Assembly (NCBI GenBank): GCA_029851415.1 | Contig: CM056744.1 | Coordinates: 104,999,338-105,063,337, forward strand | DNA length: 64,000 nt | From: Eretmocerus hayati | Taxonomy: Eukaryota; Arthropoda; Insecta; Hymenoptera; Aphelinidae | Direction: 5' to 3' | In this document: piece by piece, positions 1-12,701 of the stretch | Layout: each line of letters begins with the position of its first letter | Position numbering within the stretch: position 1 is the stretch's first letter | Program-made: the position numbers and the translations under genes | The notes under the pieces: generated by a model | The model's database searches: none | The model's input: only the letters and a program-made list of their open reading frames with translations | What the model was told of the DNA's origin: nothing

Positions 1-342
1 AGGCTGCACAGGCTGCAGCCTACAGGCCCCCACCAACGAAGGCCCCCACCAAAGCAAACGACGCAAAAATGTTGACTATCATTAGTCAAAAAAAGGCACG
101 CGTGCAAAATGTGGTCTTGAAAATATCTCTTTCCATAAATATTATGTTGATTTTGCACAATCTACAAACAGAGTTAATTCTTCCGCATTGGCCTGTATTC
201 AAGTACATTAGTCCTCTATTAGTCAGATTTTTAATGAAGTCAATGACTTTTTTACAAAATTAAACGTTGGCAAAATCATGGAAATACCTAACTTCTTACT
301 ATTTGCTCCAGCAGTATTCAAGGATTCATTCAGTCGAAAACG

Positions 343-461
343 CGTTCTCGATTAATGAGAAAAAGCAGATTTCGCAACTTGTAAGTCAAAGTGCTTTCAT
401 GAAAGCACCGTATTGAGGGTTACAAGTCACGAAATCTGCTTTTTCTCATTACTTGAAAACG
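343..461. repeat. short perfect-centre palindrome
   Basis: Two arms of about 58 bp, each with AATGAGAAAAAGCAGATTTC and a GTGCTTTCATGAAAGC core, meet at position 400 with essentially no loop. It is a hairpin-type MITE or its remnant. I could not identify a target-site duplication. The flanks from 1 to 900 contain no supported gene. Confidence 0.6.
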
Positions 462-924
462 ATCAAATTTAGGAAAAAATACCAAGAGACCTTTTCTTTT
501 CAAAATTGACTGAATTCCGCAGGGGAAATAGTTTGAACCCGTTATAAAAAATTTTAACGAATTTATTTCAACAAATTCGAATATAACTTTGATCAGAAAT
601 AACTACAAAACGATGCATTTTCGGTAGCATTATCGCTCGTGCGATAAATGCAAAAACGAGAAATTCATTCTAGCGATACTTCTAAACAAGTTTTCTCGAA
701 GAACCAATATTCTTCGACTTATAATGGAAAAACCGGGAAAAAGACGGAAAAATACATGTTTTTATTGTTTATTTATGCCTTGCCCCAATTTTTGAACAAG
801 ATTCCTCATTAATATTGTTTATTGGATGTGCCACCTATCATTTGAACCCAAAACTGGAGGGTTTGAAACAGTTTGGCAGGTTAGTGAACGAATTCAGGAG
901 CTTACTTACTCGACTATATGCATC

Positions 925-1072
925 GCGGGAAAAGGTTGCGGTCTCATATTGCTAAGGTATAATGCCGCCATATTGATTCGAGAACGCACCGCGGGCAAAG
1001 GTCGTGGGATCATATTCCTAAAGTATGATGCCGCCATATTTGTTCGAGAGCGTATCGCGGGATCATATTGCC
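925..1072. repeat. two-copy tandem repeat (~66 bp unit)
   Basis: Two diverged direct copies, each running from GCGGG(A/C)AAAGG through ATGCCGCCATATT to TTCGAGA, are followed by a third partial unit. The small open frames here come from the repeat and are not supported as genes. Confidence 0.6.
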
Positions 1073-1189
1073 TTCCTCGTGAAGCCATGTAAAACATGCT
1101 GACATCCAGCGTCAACTTTCAATTTAAACCAAATGAGTTTTGGTCACTCATGCCATGTATCATAATAATTTCCCTAAGTCTATATTCAT

Positions 1190-2241
1190 TTATAGTCCGG
1201 TCTCCGGTGGACCTTTTGTTGGTCCGTAGGGCTCCAGCGAGGTGATTACACCAATGTGTAGAGGGCATTTTCCTAAAAATTTTCCGCCCTAGGTGGGCAT
1301 TGTGCGTTTGTTCAAACCGGAGCTATGAATTTTTTAAATGATTATTTTTGAGGTCGTACATGTCCGTCGTGCTCCAGTGCCCACCATATGTTTATTTGGA
1401 AGCTTCTTCAGCGTAGATTGGAATAACGTCGAGGTGGGCATTCTAGGTTTATTCAAAATTGGAAAATTTGAGGGGTAAAAGGTCGATTTTTGTTTATAAA
1501 GGGGTAAAATGACGATTTTTCGCCAAAAACTCAAAAACAATGTGCTTCATCGGAATTTTAAAAGAATACTTTTCTGTTCATCTTCCTGAGATCTTTTAAT
1601 CTGTATTATTGTGTTTTTTCTCAGACATGCGTCATTTCTGAGAAAAAACACAAGAATATAAATTGAAAGACCTCAGGAAGATGAACAAAAAAGTATTCCT
1701 GTAAAATTTCGATAAAGCACATCACTCTCGAGTTACACGCCAAGATAGGTTCGAAACTTCCGTTTCCACATCTTGCAAGGCCAGTATCTCAGAAATGCCG
1801 CATTTCTGATAAAAAACACAAGAATACAAATTGGAAGATCTCAGGAAGATGAACAGAAAAGTATTCCTGTACAATTTCGATTAAGCACATTGTTTTTGAG
1901 TTTTTGGCGAAAAATCGTCATTTTACCCCTTTATCAACAAAAATCGACCTTTTACCCCTCAAATTTTCCAATTTTGAACAGACCTAAAATACCCACGTCG
2001 GCGTTATTCCAATCTACGCTGAAGAAGCTTCCAATTAAACATATGGTGAGCACTGGAGCACGACGGACATGTACGACCTCAAAATTAATTATTTAAAAAA
2101 TTCATAGCTCCGGTTTGAACAAACGCACAATGCCCACCTAGGGTGGAAAATTTTTAGGAAAATGCCCTCTACACATTGGTGTAGTCACCTCGCTGGAGCC
2201 CTACGGACCAACAAAAAGTCCACCGGAGGCCGGACTATAAC
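1190..2241. mobile_element. fold-back element, family 1 (~1.05 kb)
   Basis: The left arm (about 1190-1640) and right arm (about 1800-2241) are inverted copies sharing TATAGTCCGG at the tips, TCGCTGGAGCCCTACGGACC, and the sequence around ACATGTCCGTCGTGCTCCAG. The central 160 bp holds a further unit of the tandem motif with GCGTCATTTCTGAG. No transposase frame is visible. A one-armed relative lies at 39130-39965. Confidence 0.75.
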
Positions 2242-2396
2242 GTAGAAATCTAACAAACAAAACATTTGTTGGACTAACAAAACATCCGTTTGTAAAACCC
2301 TCCATTTGTGATATTCACAAATTCTTTTGTAAATATAACAAATTCAAGAGCCAACAAACGGGCGTTTGTGAATCCAACAAACTATTTTTTTCCGTG

Positions 2397-3647
2397 TACC
2401 CTCTTTCTGACAATGGCAATATAAACAACGTGTGACTCCAGCACTCACACGAATACACGAAATGCGAGAACATTTATCACAAACACAGTTGGGTAACACG
2501 AACTCGTTCAGAGGTGGCAGCAAAATAGATACTTTTCGGGTCATCAAGAAGTCATTGTCTCCTACAAAACCGAAGGATAGAGGATCCAATTGGATTGCGT
2601 CTTTTTTCAATCATTTGAGTTGATTGTACGTCACGGTATGCCTGAACCAACTCTTGATGCGACCGAAAAATACACAGAAAGTCCCGGAGAACGTTAAAAG
2701 GAACTCATACGGAAAATTTTGTCGTTAATTATCGACCGTTTTTGGGGAAAAGTCGAGAATGACTGTTTTTTAACACTCTTCAGTCTTCTACCCTCGATAA
2801 ATCGAAAGGAGTGCATTTTTCGGGAGATACGTAAGAAAGCTTTTTGCCGATCTTTGAAAATGAACAAAGAAGATTCTCACACATCCCTCTGGATGTGGCG
2901 TTGTGTTCAATTGAATGGAGGTTTCCTTCCGCGAATCATAGTTTTTCACAGTTCTGACCCTTATAACCTCAAATGCGATTCATCAAAAAATGTAGAGCAA
3001 CTTTTTGTAGATTTTTGAAGAACGCACAAAATGTCTGGCAAGCATTTTCAATGTAACGAAACCTGTTCGCGTTCTTTACGAATTTTTATTCTAAATTCAT
3101 ATTTCATCTGCAAGATTCCACTGTTTTGATCGAGGAAGCTTTCCACGGAAAGAAATCAAGCAGTTTTTCAAACATTTTCAACAGGTGAACGAAAAAGGTC
3201 TTTATATATTTTTTCATATGAGCCATTTTGTTTCCATGATTGAAAGTTTCCTTCCGGGATTCTCATTTTGTCACCTTTCACGATTCTTACACCATCACTT
3301 TGAGGAGATACTTTCTTATGAGTTTCATTAAACGTTCTCCAAGACTCAATTGGGATTTTTCGTGTGTTTTTCGGTCGCATCAAGAGTTGGTTCAGGCATA
3401 CCGTGACGTACAATCAACTCAAATGATTGAAAAAACACGCAATCAAATTGGATCCTCTATCCTTTGGTTTTGTAGAAGACAATGACTTCTTGGTGACCCG
3501 AAAAGTATCTATTTTGCTGCCACCTCTGAACGAGTTCGTATTACCCAACTGTGTTTGTGATAAATGTTCTCGCATTTCGTGTATTCGTGTAAGTGCTGGA
3601 GTCACACGTTGTTCATATTGCCATTGTCAGAAAGAGGGTACTTGTGA
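2397..3647. mobile_element. fold-back element, family 2 (~1.25 kb)
   Basis: The inverted arms, about 2397-2715 and 3300-3647, share tips with GTACCCTCTTTCTGACAATG and strongly matching inner sequence. The same short peptide frame therefore appears on opposite strands at both ends; I treat it as an arm artefact. The central 580 bp has no recognisable gene. Confidence 0.75.
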
Positions 3648-4188
3648 GAGTAAACATCAGATCACCGTGAAGAGCATCTTTTGTTGACCCTAGATCGCTG
3701 ATGAAATTGATAATTGAAACCTAGTGCAACAACTATCCTATTCAAAATTCTTGGAAATTTTCAAAATTACCATTGAATAATTTGAAATAATTCAACTATC
3801 ATCTCAGAGAAATCGTTATATAGAAAACGAACTCCACTGACACTCCCATGCGTAAATAAGAGCCAATCATTTGATTGAGATCTGACAAATGAGAGAATCG
3901 ATTAGATAGTGCATGAAGTGAAGCTCGATAAATCTAGGGTGATCTCAAATCAGTTCCATTCATATAGTGACCTTCATGTTGGCCACATTTTCGCAAGTAC
4001 ACCTTGTATATCGCATGGGGCGGGGAGGGGGGGGGGAGTCTGAGGCTGATGGTATTCTAAAGATTATGAGATGTCTCGAACCTAGGGGTGAACTGATGCG
4101 ATCGGATTGAGCATGAGTCGAGCAGTCTTGTGCAGCGGGCCACTTTTTATACACTCACAACGCTGGTTACAGAGAAAAATATTCTCTA
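3648..4188. other. no gene seen
   Basis: AT-rich sequence with one G-rich tract (about 4018-4037). No conserved coding frame or repeat relationship was recognised. Confidence 0.5.
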
Positions 4189-4190
4189 TA

Positions 4191-5260
4191 AGGTAAAAGC
4201 ACCAATAGTGGAACACCGTATTTTATACTGAAATTCGGCACCTATACCGGAACAAGGATTTTCTCCGTAAAAAACAGACCAATCGTCAAACAAAAAATAT
4301 TAACATGCTCTTCATTGTAATGGAATTTGAGCTCATGCATTGCGATATGTAGGAAGAGCTTTTTAACTCCACAAGAAAATCATAAAGTATATGGTACTCC
4401 AACCACCCACAATGGGGTGTTCCACTACAGGTTCCACCCCTGAAAAATGGGACCAATAGTGGAACGAACCGCGATTTGGTGAAATCTAGCTTTTTAAAGG
4501 ATCAAAGCTAATGAACAATATCTTTTCGATTACCTGATTGATGAATTCGAGTAATTTACCTGTCAAGGCACAGTTGTGATGTAATAAGTTCACTAACATG
4601 ACTGTTCCGGTATAGGTGCCACGATCTTTGAATCGGAACCTATACCGGAACAGAACCATATTTTCCAACAAAGCTAGTTATAGATAATCATTGAGGTCAT
4701 GAATGATATGATTTTGAGTACAAATCGTCTGTATTTATGGCAGACTAAAGTCATTTACTTTGCAAATTGCATCTGAATAGAATTTTGTTCAAGTGAAGTA
4801 TCACTTAGTTGGCTGTTCCATCGTAGGTTCCATGCACTTGAAAGTGGGAGCTATACTGGAACAGGTAATTTCGAACCTTAAATGAGATTTCAAGTCAACG
4901 AATCGTATTTTTTCAAGTACATATACCTCGTATTTAGTGAATTAATCTATTCTGACACAACGAAAATACTTCAAATTAGATTAATTGTCTGTTCCACTAT
5001 AGGTTCCTTTCATGCGTTCCACTACTGGTCCCTAGGTTGAAAGACGGTGTTCCACTAGAGGAGCAAAACATGATACCGTAAAATACTAATTACTCAAATT
5101 CTATAAGTCCTTTCGGGGTTTTCTTTTTAGCAAACTGTTCGCAAAGAGTTTCTCTGCAATCTAAACCAATCTGATCATATAGCTGACTCAAATTGTTTCT
5201 CCGAAACTCAAGTGATCAAAGAGCACTTGATTTTCTGTTCCATTATTGGTGCTTTTACCT
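4191..5260. mobile_element. non-autonomous TA-flanked DNA transposon
   Basis: The terminal inverted repeats start AGGTAAAAGCACCAATA and are flanked by TA at 4189-4190 and 5261-5262. The 1070-bp interior repeats the TIR-core words TATACCGGAACA and GGAACA/TGTTCC many times. No transposase is encoded. The TA duplication suggests Tc1/mariner-type mobilisation; that assignment is inference. Confidence 0.8.
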
Positions 5261-5262
5261 TA

Positions 5263-7402
5263 TTGCTTGTCAGGGACTCAAATCTGATGCTCGGATACCT
5301 CAGATTATATATTTCAGGCCTAGTAGAGGTTTTAAATCATGAAAGACGATTGCTGCTAACAAGCTCCCGAGAACAGCAGTTTTGGGTTAGAAAATTGCAT
5401 TTTTGAGGGTGATCTCAACCACTTACGTAAAGAATAACGACGGATTCGGATTCTACACAAAAAATACGTTAAAATACGTTTGTTTCATTGTCGGACCTTG
5501 AAGTGCATACGGGAGCCTACCCAGGTCCCGGACTATCATCTACACAGTACTGAGACGGTTTGGTTGCAATCATATGAGCCATAGAGTTGAAATGAGCAAG
5601 TTTAATCATTCAGCCTACGATCCCATTTCAGAGTTTATGTCGAGGTATAGAAAACACACAACCATTCCCATGGAACTCATGAGGATATGAAAAAATTGGA
5701 TCTTGCACTACAACAAAATAATTGAACCCTGCGTGACACTTCTCCAACTGAACACAAGATTAAAAAATATTACTTCCATGCTTGGAATAGGTCAAGTTGA
5801 GAAACTTGAATTTGTTATCGTAACCACTTTGGACCCCCTAAAAGACACTAAATAGAATATTTGTCTCAAGGACGTGGTCTTATTACAAGTAGTGGCTATA
5901 ATGGATGTGCATTTCCTATGAAAAATAGGTCTGTATGGTGGTGGACTCATTCACGAGAATGCAGCAACTATGGTATATTGAAATTGATCACTCACCAGAA
6001 ATGGGTTATCATCATGTGAGAATCGAGCAATCACCAGAGTACATGATTATGAACAATCAATCAACAATACATTGATATATGGTTGACCAAAATAGCTGAT
6101 AGTATTTGTTCAGATTTCTCCATCTGAGAATATAGCACCTTTGTGCTGACACTCTTCCAGAACTTTTTGTATGAACTTGATATTACTTGTTGTCATGTGA
6201 CAAGCACCAATAATGGGAGTACATGTGGGTGAAGTAGGCTCCACGACATCACTATTCATAATATCAAAAATCTTCATGGCACTTGAGAGATCACTGAAGA
6301 TCGGACTCTTCATTAGCTTCTAAAATCAGATAGATCATCATGATAGAATATAAAGCAAGTGTTATTCACATCACCTTGATGGCAATGAGGAATTTAGATA
6401 CTCTCTCATTTGATGGTACCTCTTCTTCATTCGTATTCAAATACTTTTCTTGCACTGTCTATATAAATCCTGTACTTCAGTAACATTCAATCAATCTCTG
6501 AATCATCACATTATATGGTTGCATATTCTTCACTTCATTTCAGGCAGGAGCGTAACTGGAGGAAAATTTTTTCCATCCCTGAACAGATTGTATATACGGG
6601 TATTGTAGAAATATTCATCAAGTCGAGGTACTTGTCATGATACACTCCATTGAACTCATTACATACGTGTAATCAAAGTACTGTAAGGGCTGCATACATC
6701 AAATCTGACTGTATAAATCAATTCTGCTCACTATCATGATTCATGATAGTGAGTGAAACTCTCCCAGTGAGTGCTCTACTGCATTCGTTTCAGCTTCGAG
6801 GGAGATAGCCAGATCTGGTGGCGTTACCCACCTACAAAGGAAATCTAAAGGGAAATATAATGATGAAGGCCTCAATCAGAACTGAACAACTGGTGGTAAA
6901 AACAATTTTTTATGAATAGAGGATGAGGCATATAAATCAAGAGTGGTTATGTGCGGTATTATATACTTGAAATGAGACAAGCAGTAGACATTTAGATTTA
7001 CCTTTCGTTTTGTCAAATACTTAATCCACTGCACACGACATCCATTAATGATTCACCATTACACTTATAATCTAATCATCTATCACTTTTATTATTATTA
7101 TACAGGATGGGCTATCTGCTTGTATCTGCTCAACGCTGAATTAGCTTCACATATGGATTTTTCTTGAATGCAGGTTAGGCTGCTCCCATGGTTGACAATT
7201 TTCGCTTCGGCGAGCGTGAGACATATGCTATTAGTTATCACCAGAAGTCAGCTAGAGCCACGTGGTGCGTAAATCGCAGGAAAGATTAAAAAAATATGAA
7301 AATTTTTCAAAATTTGAATATCCTGCACGTTGCACCACACTGTGGTGCTAAATGCAGCTGCGCACACAGCTGTGGTGCGTGCTGGCGGAGAGGCGCCACC
7401 GT
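5263..7402. other. no gene seen
   Basis: AT-rich DNA with only short frames, none with recognisable domains. There is a small palindrome near 6738-6756 (ATCATGATTCATGAT). Confidence 0.5.
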
Positions 7403-9856
7403 ATGGGGGATCTGAATGCAGACTTGCTGGACACAGCTCATCCTGACACAAAGACATTGACTGCACTGACGGAAGAACTGTCCCTACAGATTGTGCAGCA
7501 CGGCGCGACTCATCAACACAACCCTAATGTATCTCACAAATCGATCGACCACATGTATGTAGATGAAAATGACATCATTATCGACTCACGAAACAGACTA
7601 CTGCCCAGTTTTGGCAAGCACGCGGTCATCGACGTGACGATCAACGTCTTCACCTCTGCTCCGCCTAAAATTTCCTTCACATACAGAGATGTCCGTGACA
7701 TCACTCCGGAGATTTTAAATGACCGTCTGCTTCGATGTGACTGGACAGCTCATGGAAATGCCGAAACCAACTTGGAAGACGCGATTCACTGCTTAAATGA
7801 AAATTTGAAGATTGTTTTAGATGAACTAGCACCTGAAAAAACTATCAATCCGCGAAAAAAGGATGCTCCTTGGATTGGTCCTGAGTTGAGAGCGCTCATG
7901 AATAAGCGAGATGCAACGCGCAGACGCTGGGAGCGAAATCAACGTACCCAGCGCAAGTGTTCCGAGCTTCAAAATGAGTACTTTCGGCTCAGTGAAGAGG
8001 TCGATTTGCGCGTTGAACAAGAGCGTAACTCCTTCCTTCAGAACCATCTCTCAGACGCTCTTGATCAGAACAAGACCATCTGGAAGGAGATGCACAACCT
8101 TGGCCTCTTACCTAAGAGCAAAGAGGAGGAACTCCATGGTTTCACACCGGATGAGTTGAGCGCTCACTTCACGGGAGTTTCAGTTTCACACCACGGAAAT
8201 ATCAATGAGGCAACGGACGATATTAATTTGGCATCAGAGGAGGGCTTCAAATTCAAGCCCACGAACTTCAATGAAGTAGTCCTTGCTATTAAACATTTTT
8301 CCTCACAGGCCCGTGGGGTGGATGGCATTCCTCAAATCGTGATTGCGAAAGCTCTTCCGGCCATAGGTGATCTTATTGTACACATTTTCAACTCCTCTTT
8401 CGCTCACAGCATCTTCCCCGAGGCTTGGAAGCGAGCACAGTTGATTGCGCTTAAAAAGACTGTAGCTCCATCATCAGTCTCGGACTTCCGCCCTATTGCG
8501 CTCCTGTGCTTCCTTTCCAAAGTTCTCGAGAAAATTGCACATGACCAAATCACGGAGTACTTGAAGAAAGAAAAATTATTAGATCGCTTCCAGGCTGGTT
8601 TCAGGCAACACCACAGTACCCAGACAGCTTTGCTGAAATTGACTGATGACATCAGGTTGGGTATAGATAGGAAAGAGATCACCCTACTACTCTTCGACTT
8701 CAGCAAAGCCTTTGACACAATATCACCAACGAAACTGCTGAGTAAATTGCGACAACTTGGTTTCTCGCGATCGGCACTCTTGAGGATCAAATCATATTTA
8801 CAAGGTCGCACCCAGCTAGTCACTTCCAAGAACAGTAAATCTGATTGGCTCACAACCAATCTGGGTGTTCCACAGGGTTCCGTTCTCGGACCACTACTCT
8901 TCAGTTTGTACATCAATGACTTGCCCGGGTTACTGGACGGAAAGTCGGTAGATCATCTCTTCTACGCTGATGACCTTCAAATTCATCTCCAAGTGGAGAA
9001 AAATAAGATCAGGGAGGGAATCGCTCGACTAGGAGAAGCAGGGCGACTGGTTGCCGATTGGGCTGTTGGCTCCGGCCTGCGGCTCAACGCTGGTAAAACT
9101 AAGGCAATCTTTTTCTCCTCTGAGAGGAACATCAAGGATCTGAAAAGGGTGGATTTGCCAGGTATTGAGATACAGGAGGGAGTTTTCGTCCCATTCAGTG
9201 ATACAGTCGTGAGTCTTGGTGTTGCATTGGATAGTGAATTATCGTGGAAACCGCAAATAAATCGAGTGACGAAGAAAGTTAACAGAGCCCTATACGGTTT
9301 GCGGTTTTTTAGGGCTTGCATTACCAGGACTCTGCGAATTCGACTAGTCGAGGCGTTAGTCCAACCCCACCTGGACTACTGCACGGTCGTTTACCTTGAC
9401 GCTACAGACGAACAGCGGCAACGGATACAAAGACTGAGCAATTCATTTTTTAGATACGTATATGATCTTAGGAAGGATGAGCACATCACTCCGTTCAGGG
9501 AGAGCTTGGACTGGCTGCGTACTGATTCGCGGCGAATGTACTTTGCAGGCATTATTATGTATAAGATCATGCACACGAGGGAACCTGGTTACCTGTCTGC
9601 AATGTTTACCAGGCACCAATCCGAGCGACCAGTGCGGGGAGATGCAAACGAGCAGGAACTCAAAGTGCCTAAAGTGAGACTGGAGTATGGAAGGAGATCT
9701 TTCCAAGTTCAGTGTGCTCATTTTTGGAACTTTCTTCCTTTGGGTATTCGGCAGATACAGAAAATTTCATTCTTTAAGCAGGCTTTGAAAGGATTCATTC
9801 TATCGCAACCCTCCCAGAGGATTGACGTGGACAAGAGACAATATTTCAATCTTTGA
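7352..9856 (+). CDS. LINE ORF2 (partial endonuclease, reverse transcriptase)
   Basis: An 834-residue open frame for target-primed reverse transcription. The first ~17 residues are probably flanking DNA. From residue 18, GDLNADLL matches the APE-type endonuclease catalytic block, followed by a DH-type block (SIDHMYV), so the N-terminal half of the endonuclease is missing. The reverse transcriptase has GVDGIP (~residue 327), FDFSKAFDT (~447), GVPQGSVLGPLL and the catalytic YADD (~538). A C-terminal domain with RIQRLSNSFFRYV follows. The RT is open and its catalytic residues look intact, but with a truncated endonuclease the copy should not be autonomous. CR1 against jockey clade needs a tree. 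Confidence 0.85.
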   Translation: MQLRTQLWCVLAERRHRMGDLNADLLDTAHPDTKTLTALTEELSLQIVQHGATHQHNPNVSHKSIDHMYVDENDIIIDSRNRLLPSFGKHAVIDVTINVFTSAPPKISFTYRDVRDITPEILNDRLLRCDWTAHGNAETNLEDAIHCLNENLKIVLDELAPEKTINPRKKDAPWIGPELRALMNKRDATRRRWERNQRTQRKCSELQNEYFRLSEEVDLRVEQERNSFLQNHLSDALDQNKTIWKEMHNLGLLPKSKEEELHGFTPDELSAHFTGVSVSHHGNINEATDDINLASEEGFKFKPTNFNEVVLAIKHFSSQARGVDGIPQIVIAKALPAIGDLIVHIFNSSFAHSIFPEAWKRAQLIALKKTVAPSSVSDFRPIALLCFLSKVLEKIAHDQITEYLKKEKLLDRFQAGFRQHHSTQTALLKLTDDIRLGIDRKEITLLLFDFSKAFDTISPTKLLSKLRQLGFSRSALLRIKSYLQGRTQLVTSKNSKSDWLTTNLGVPQGSVLGPLLFSLYINDLPGLLDGKSVDHLFYADDLQIHLQVEKNKIREGIARLGEAGRLVADWAVGSGLRLNAGKTKAIFFSSERNIKDLKRVDLPGIEIQEGVFVPFSDTVVSLGVALDSELSWKPQINRVTKKVNRALYGLRFFRACITRTLRIRLVEALVQPHLDYCTVVYLDATDEQRQRIQRLSNSFFRYVYDLRKDEHITPFRESLDWLRTDSRRMYFAGIIMYKIMHTREPGYLSAMFTRHQSERPVRGDANEQELKVPKVRLEYGRRSFQVQCAHFWNFLPLGIRQIQKISFFKQALKGFILSQPSQRIDVDKRQYFNL

Positions 9857-10210
9857 TACGTCTGAGCTCTTTTCTTTGGTATTTCATTTTTAATTCTTTC
9901 TAGATTGAATTGTTCAGTGTATGTGACCTCCTGTCACTAGACTGAAGTACTCGGTGATATGTAATTGGGCTCCTGACTTTTAAAAAACTGTTTGAATTCT
10001 AGTTTATTTACACCTTTGTGTATTTCTCGTGCACTCTGTGCAATATGACTAGTCACGAATTGTGATATACGTTTGATAAATCCTTGACCAAATCTATGAG
10101 AATTTATAATATATGTATTTCCGACGCGCGTCCTATGTAACCATATACAATTGGATATTTTTTGTCTACGGGCGAATAAAAAAGAATCAATCAATCAATC
10201 AATCAATCAA
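7403..10210 (+). mobile_element. 5'-truncated CR1/jockey-type LINE
   Basis: The recognisable element starts inside the endonuclease domain and ends in a 3'UTR closing with (AATC)n at 10185-10210. A short simple-repeat tail is usual for CR1/L2/jockey-group LINEs, in contrast to the poly(A) tail of the R1-clade element in this window. The 5' boundary is set by the first endonuclease-like residues, so it is approximate. No target-site duplication was identified. Confidence 0.8.
10185..10210 (+). repeat. (AATC)n LINE tail
   Basis: Six tandem AATC units directly after GGGCGAATAAAAAAG mark the 3' terminus of the LINE. Confidence 0.85.
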
Positions 10211-10850
10211 AGTTCCTTCATGATTGTTTTTAAAGCTCCAACGGATGTCAAATCTCGCTATTCCGACAAAGCTTCGAAAGAGCTCCGTTTTCATTCGTGG
10301 GGAGCCCAAAGGAGCTGTAATATGAAGCTCTATCAGAATTGTGTCGTTTTAAGGATTAATTACCGCCGTTATAGAGCAGTTTGGAGAGTTTTAGGCCCGG
10401 AGTCGCATTATCTGGAAGTATTCGGAAAATTTGCAAAATTCCAGGACAAAATGTCGGCTGTGCACCAAGTAACCAAGTATTTTGAGGTAAGACTTGATAC
10501 TCGATTTGTACATGATATCACCTTTTTATAACACAACTTTGATGTTTGAGTGGTACGGAACCGAAATTGAATGAATATTTCGGTAAACCACTCGATTAAA
10601 ATGTGCAACTCCAGTTTAGGACATGCCACGGTAAGGACATTTTGACCACTTTTGGTAAGCTCAGGTCTACGTGAGGCTCATATCCGCTCCCAAAACTATT
10701 GGAATGAGATCACAACACCTGTTCAGGTTAATCATCTCATGAAATACCGTGCGCGGCAACGAAGGGATTCACATATTCCAACTCAAGCTCAAGCATTGAC
10801 TTGGATAGATGAAAAACAGCTTTGAAAAACAATTGTGCTACGCACAACTC
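10211..10850. other. no gene seen
   Basis: Unique-looking AT-rich sequence between the LINE tail and the fold-back. A 126-residue open frame here begins inside the LINE tail and has no recognisable domain. Confidence 0.45.
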
Positions 10851-11632
10851 ATGGCACGGTTAAAATTGAGTTACAGATACACCTTATAAAGGTACAAGTT
10901 TTGAAAGTATGGCGATGCTGTTTCTCATGAAATGAGGGAAAATTCGTTTGAGTTCTTCTTACGAAATCAAAAGAATCCAGAGTATATCTCGCCATTTACC
11001 ACTAGCAATTTTCACCAGTAACGAAGTGATTGATATCTAAATATTTCATTGCTCAAGTACCTATTGTGGGTGGAAAACGGAAGTACAACTATGTTGTCGA
11101 ACTAATTTTGAATAATAGAGTGGGTGGTGTTGTGTCACGTGCCCTCAATGAGCCCATGCATAGCTTGATATGATAATTAAACAACGAATTTCTTTCGAAT
11201 CTCCACGGTCGATTGATTCGAAGGTGTAAAGAGAGAATTTTATCTCTCGTTACTCGGATTATCTGAGAAAATTAGTCGAAATTCGAAAGAAATTCGTTGT
11301 TTAATTATCATATCAAGCTATGCATGGGCTCATTGAGGGCACGTGACACAACACCACCCACTCTATTATTCAAAATTGATTCGACAACATAGTTGTACTT
11401 CCTTTTTCCACCCACAATAGGTACTTGAGCAATGAAATATTTAGATATCAATCACTTCGTTACTGGTGAAAATTGCTAGTGGTAAATGGCGAGATATACT
11501 CTGGGTTCTTCTGATTTTGTAAGAAAAACTCAAACGAATTTTTCCTCATTTCATGAGAAACAGCATCACCATATTTTCAAAACTTGTACCTTTATAAGGT
11601 GTATCTGTAACTTAATTTCAACCGTGCCATTG
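10851..11632. mobile_element. long near-perfect snap-back repeat
   Basis: Arms of about 350 bp (10851-11201 and 11281-11632) are inverted copies with few mismatches around an 80-bp loop. Both carry CATGCATAGCTTGATATG and CACCTTATAAAGGTACAAG. Transcription would give a long hairpin. No coding capacity. The high arm identity implies recent origin or arm-arm gene conversion. Confidence 0.8.
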
Positions 11633-12699
11633 TTTATACGCTTTTATTGGAATCGGATGAGTTGCCCAGTTAGTATCGCGCCCACCAAATCTCAATTCAT
11701 GAAGCCAAACAAAATCTCATAACATTTTATTCACTAGGGAATGAGAAAAACGGAAAGGCAATACATGACCCAACGCAGCGGTACCTCACCTATTCCTACT
11801 CATTACTCAACATCGTATTTTTCATCCAAAAACAGATAGCATCCCGCCTGTGTATCGAAATTTGCAATCAAATAAGCTCTTCCACGTCCAATAATTCGAA
11901 GTCCAGTTCGGTAAAACCGCGAAGGGGTGTGAACATCGAGCAGTATAACTTGCCTAGCGGATCGAAGAACTACGATTTTCTTGAGATATAGAAAGAAAAT
12001 CCAGGCATGAAACAACTCATCCGGCTGGAAGTGATTTGGTGTTTCACTCGCTTCATTAGTCTAGAGTCGAAAATGTGAGATTGAAATACTATTAGGCAGA
12101 AAATTTATTCATTATCTTCGATCGCATGTATAGAGCGATCAAAACGCCATATATTGAGCGAAATATCCGGATTCCCTCCGGACTGGCATTAAGAAGGCTA
12201 CAGTATTGAAACTTCGTAAGTCATTCTGAATTGGATAAATTATGGTGCCTCCGTGGTGCAAGGAATCAACTGCAGTTTTCAAATATGCAGATTGCTAATC
12301 TCATTTTTTAGAGAAAAATTTCCAAAGAATTGTGATCTAACACAGCGTATCATGAGCGCTGATATCGCAATGAGTCATAACTTGATTTTCCCTAGTGTTA
12401 ACGCCACCAGCAATCATTCAGGCATGGATTATTTATACATGAATGGAATTTCATCGAGCAACGTGCATGTTGCCGATGTGTAAGAGTATCGAAGAATGTT
12501 TCTTCGACGTGAAACAACTGTCTGTATACAATTGCATACTTTGTTTTGAGCAATTAATTCAAAAATTTTCGTCTACGTCAAGGAAATCTCTGAAAGCTCC
12601 GACGTGGTGACGCGAAACGGGCGAACTTTGGATTCAGGAGGGTTTATAGAGTAGACCATGTGTTCTTCTCTACCGCGCAGACCACTTTTTCATCTTGTA
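11633..12699. other. no gene seen
   Basis: AT-rich sequence upstream of copy A. Short frames only. The last bases (CATCTTGTA) match weakly the sequence upstream of the copy-B 5' exon, which marks the insertion point of the next element. Confidence 0.4.
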
Positions 12700-12701
12700 T
12701 A

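Noticed and set aside
2344..3687. Duplicated 63-88-aa frames with two CxxC motifs
   Set aside because: They lie in the inverted arms of fold-back family 2; conservation is explained by the palindrome.
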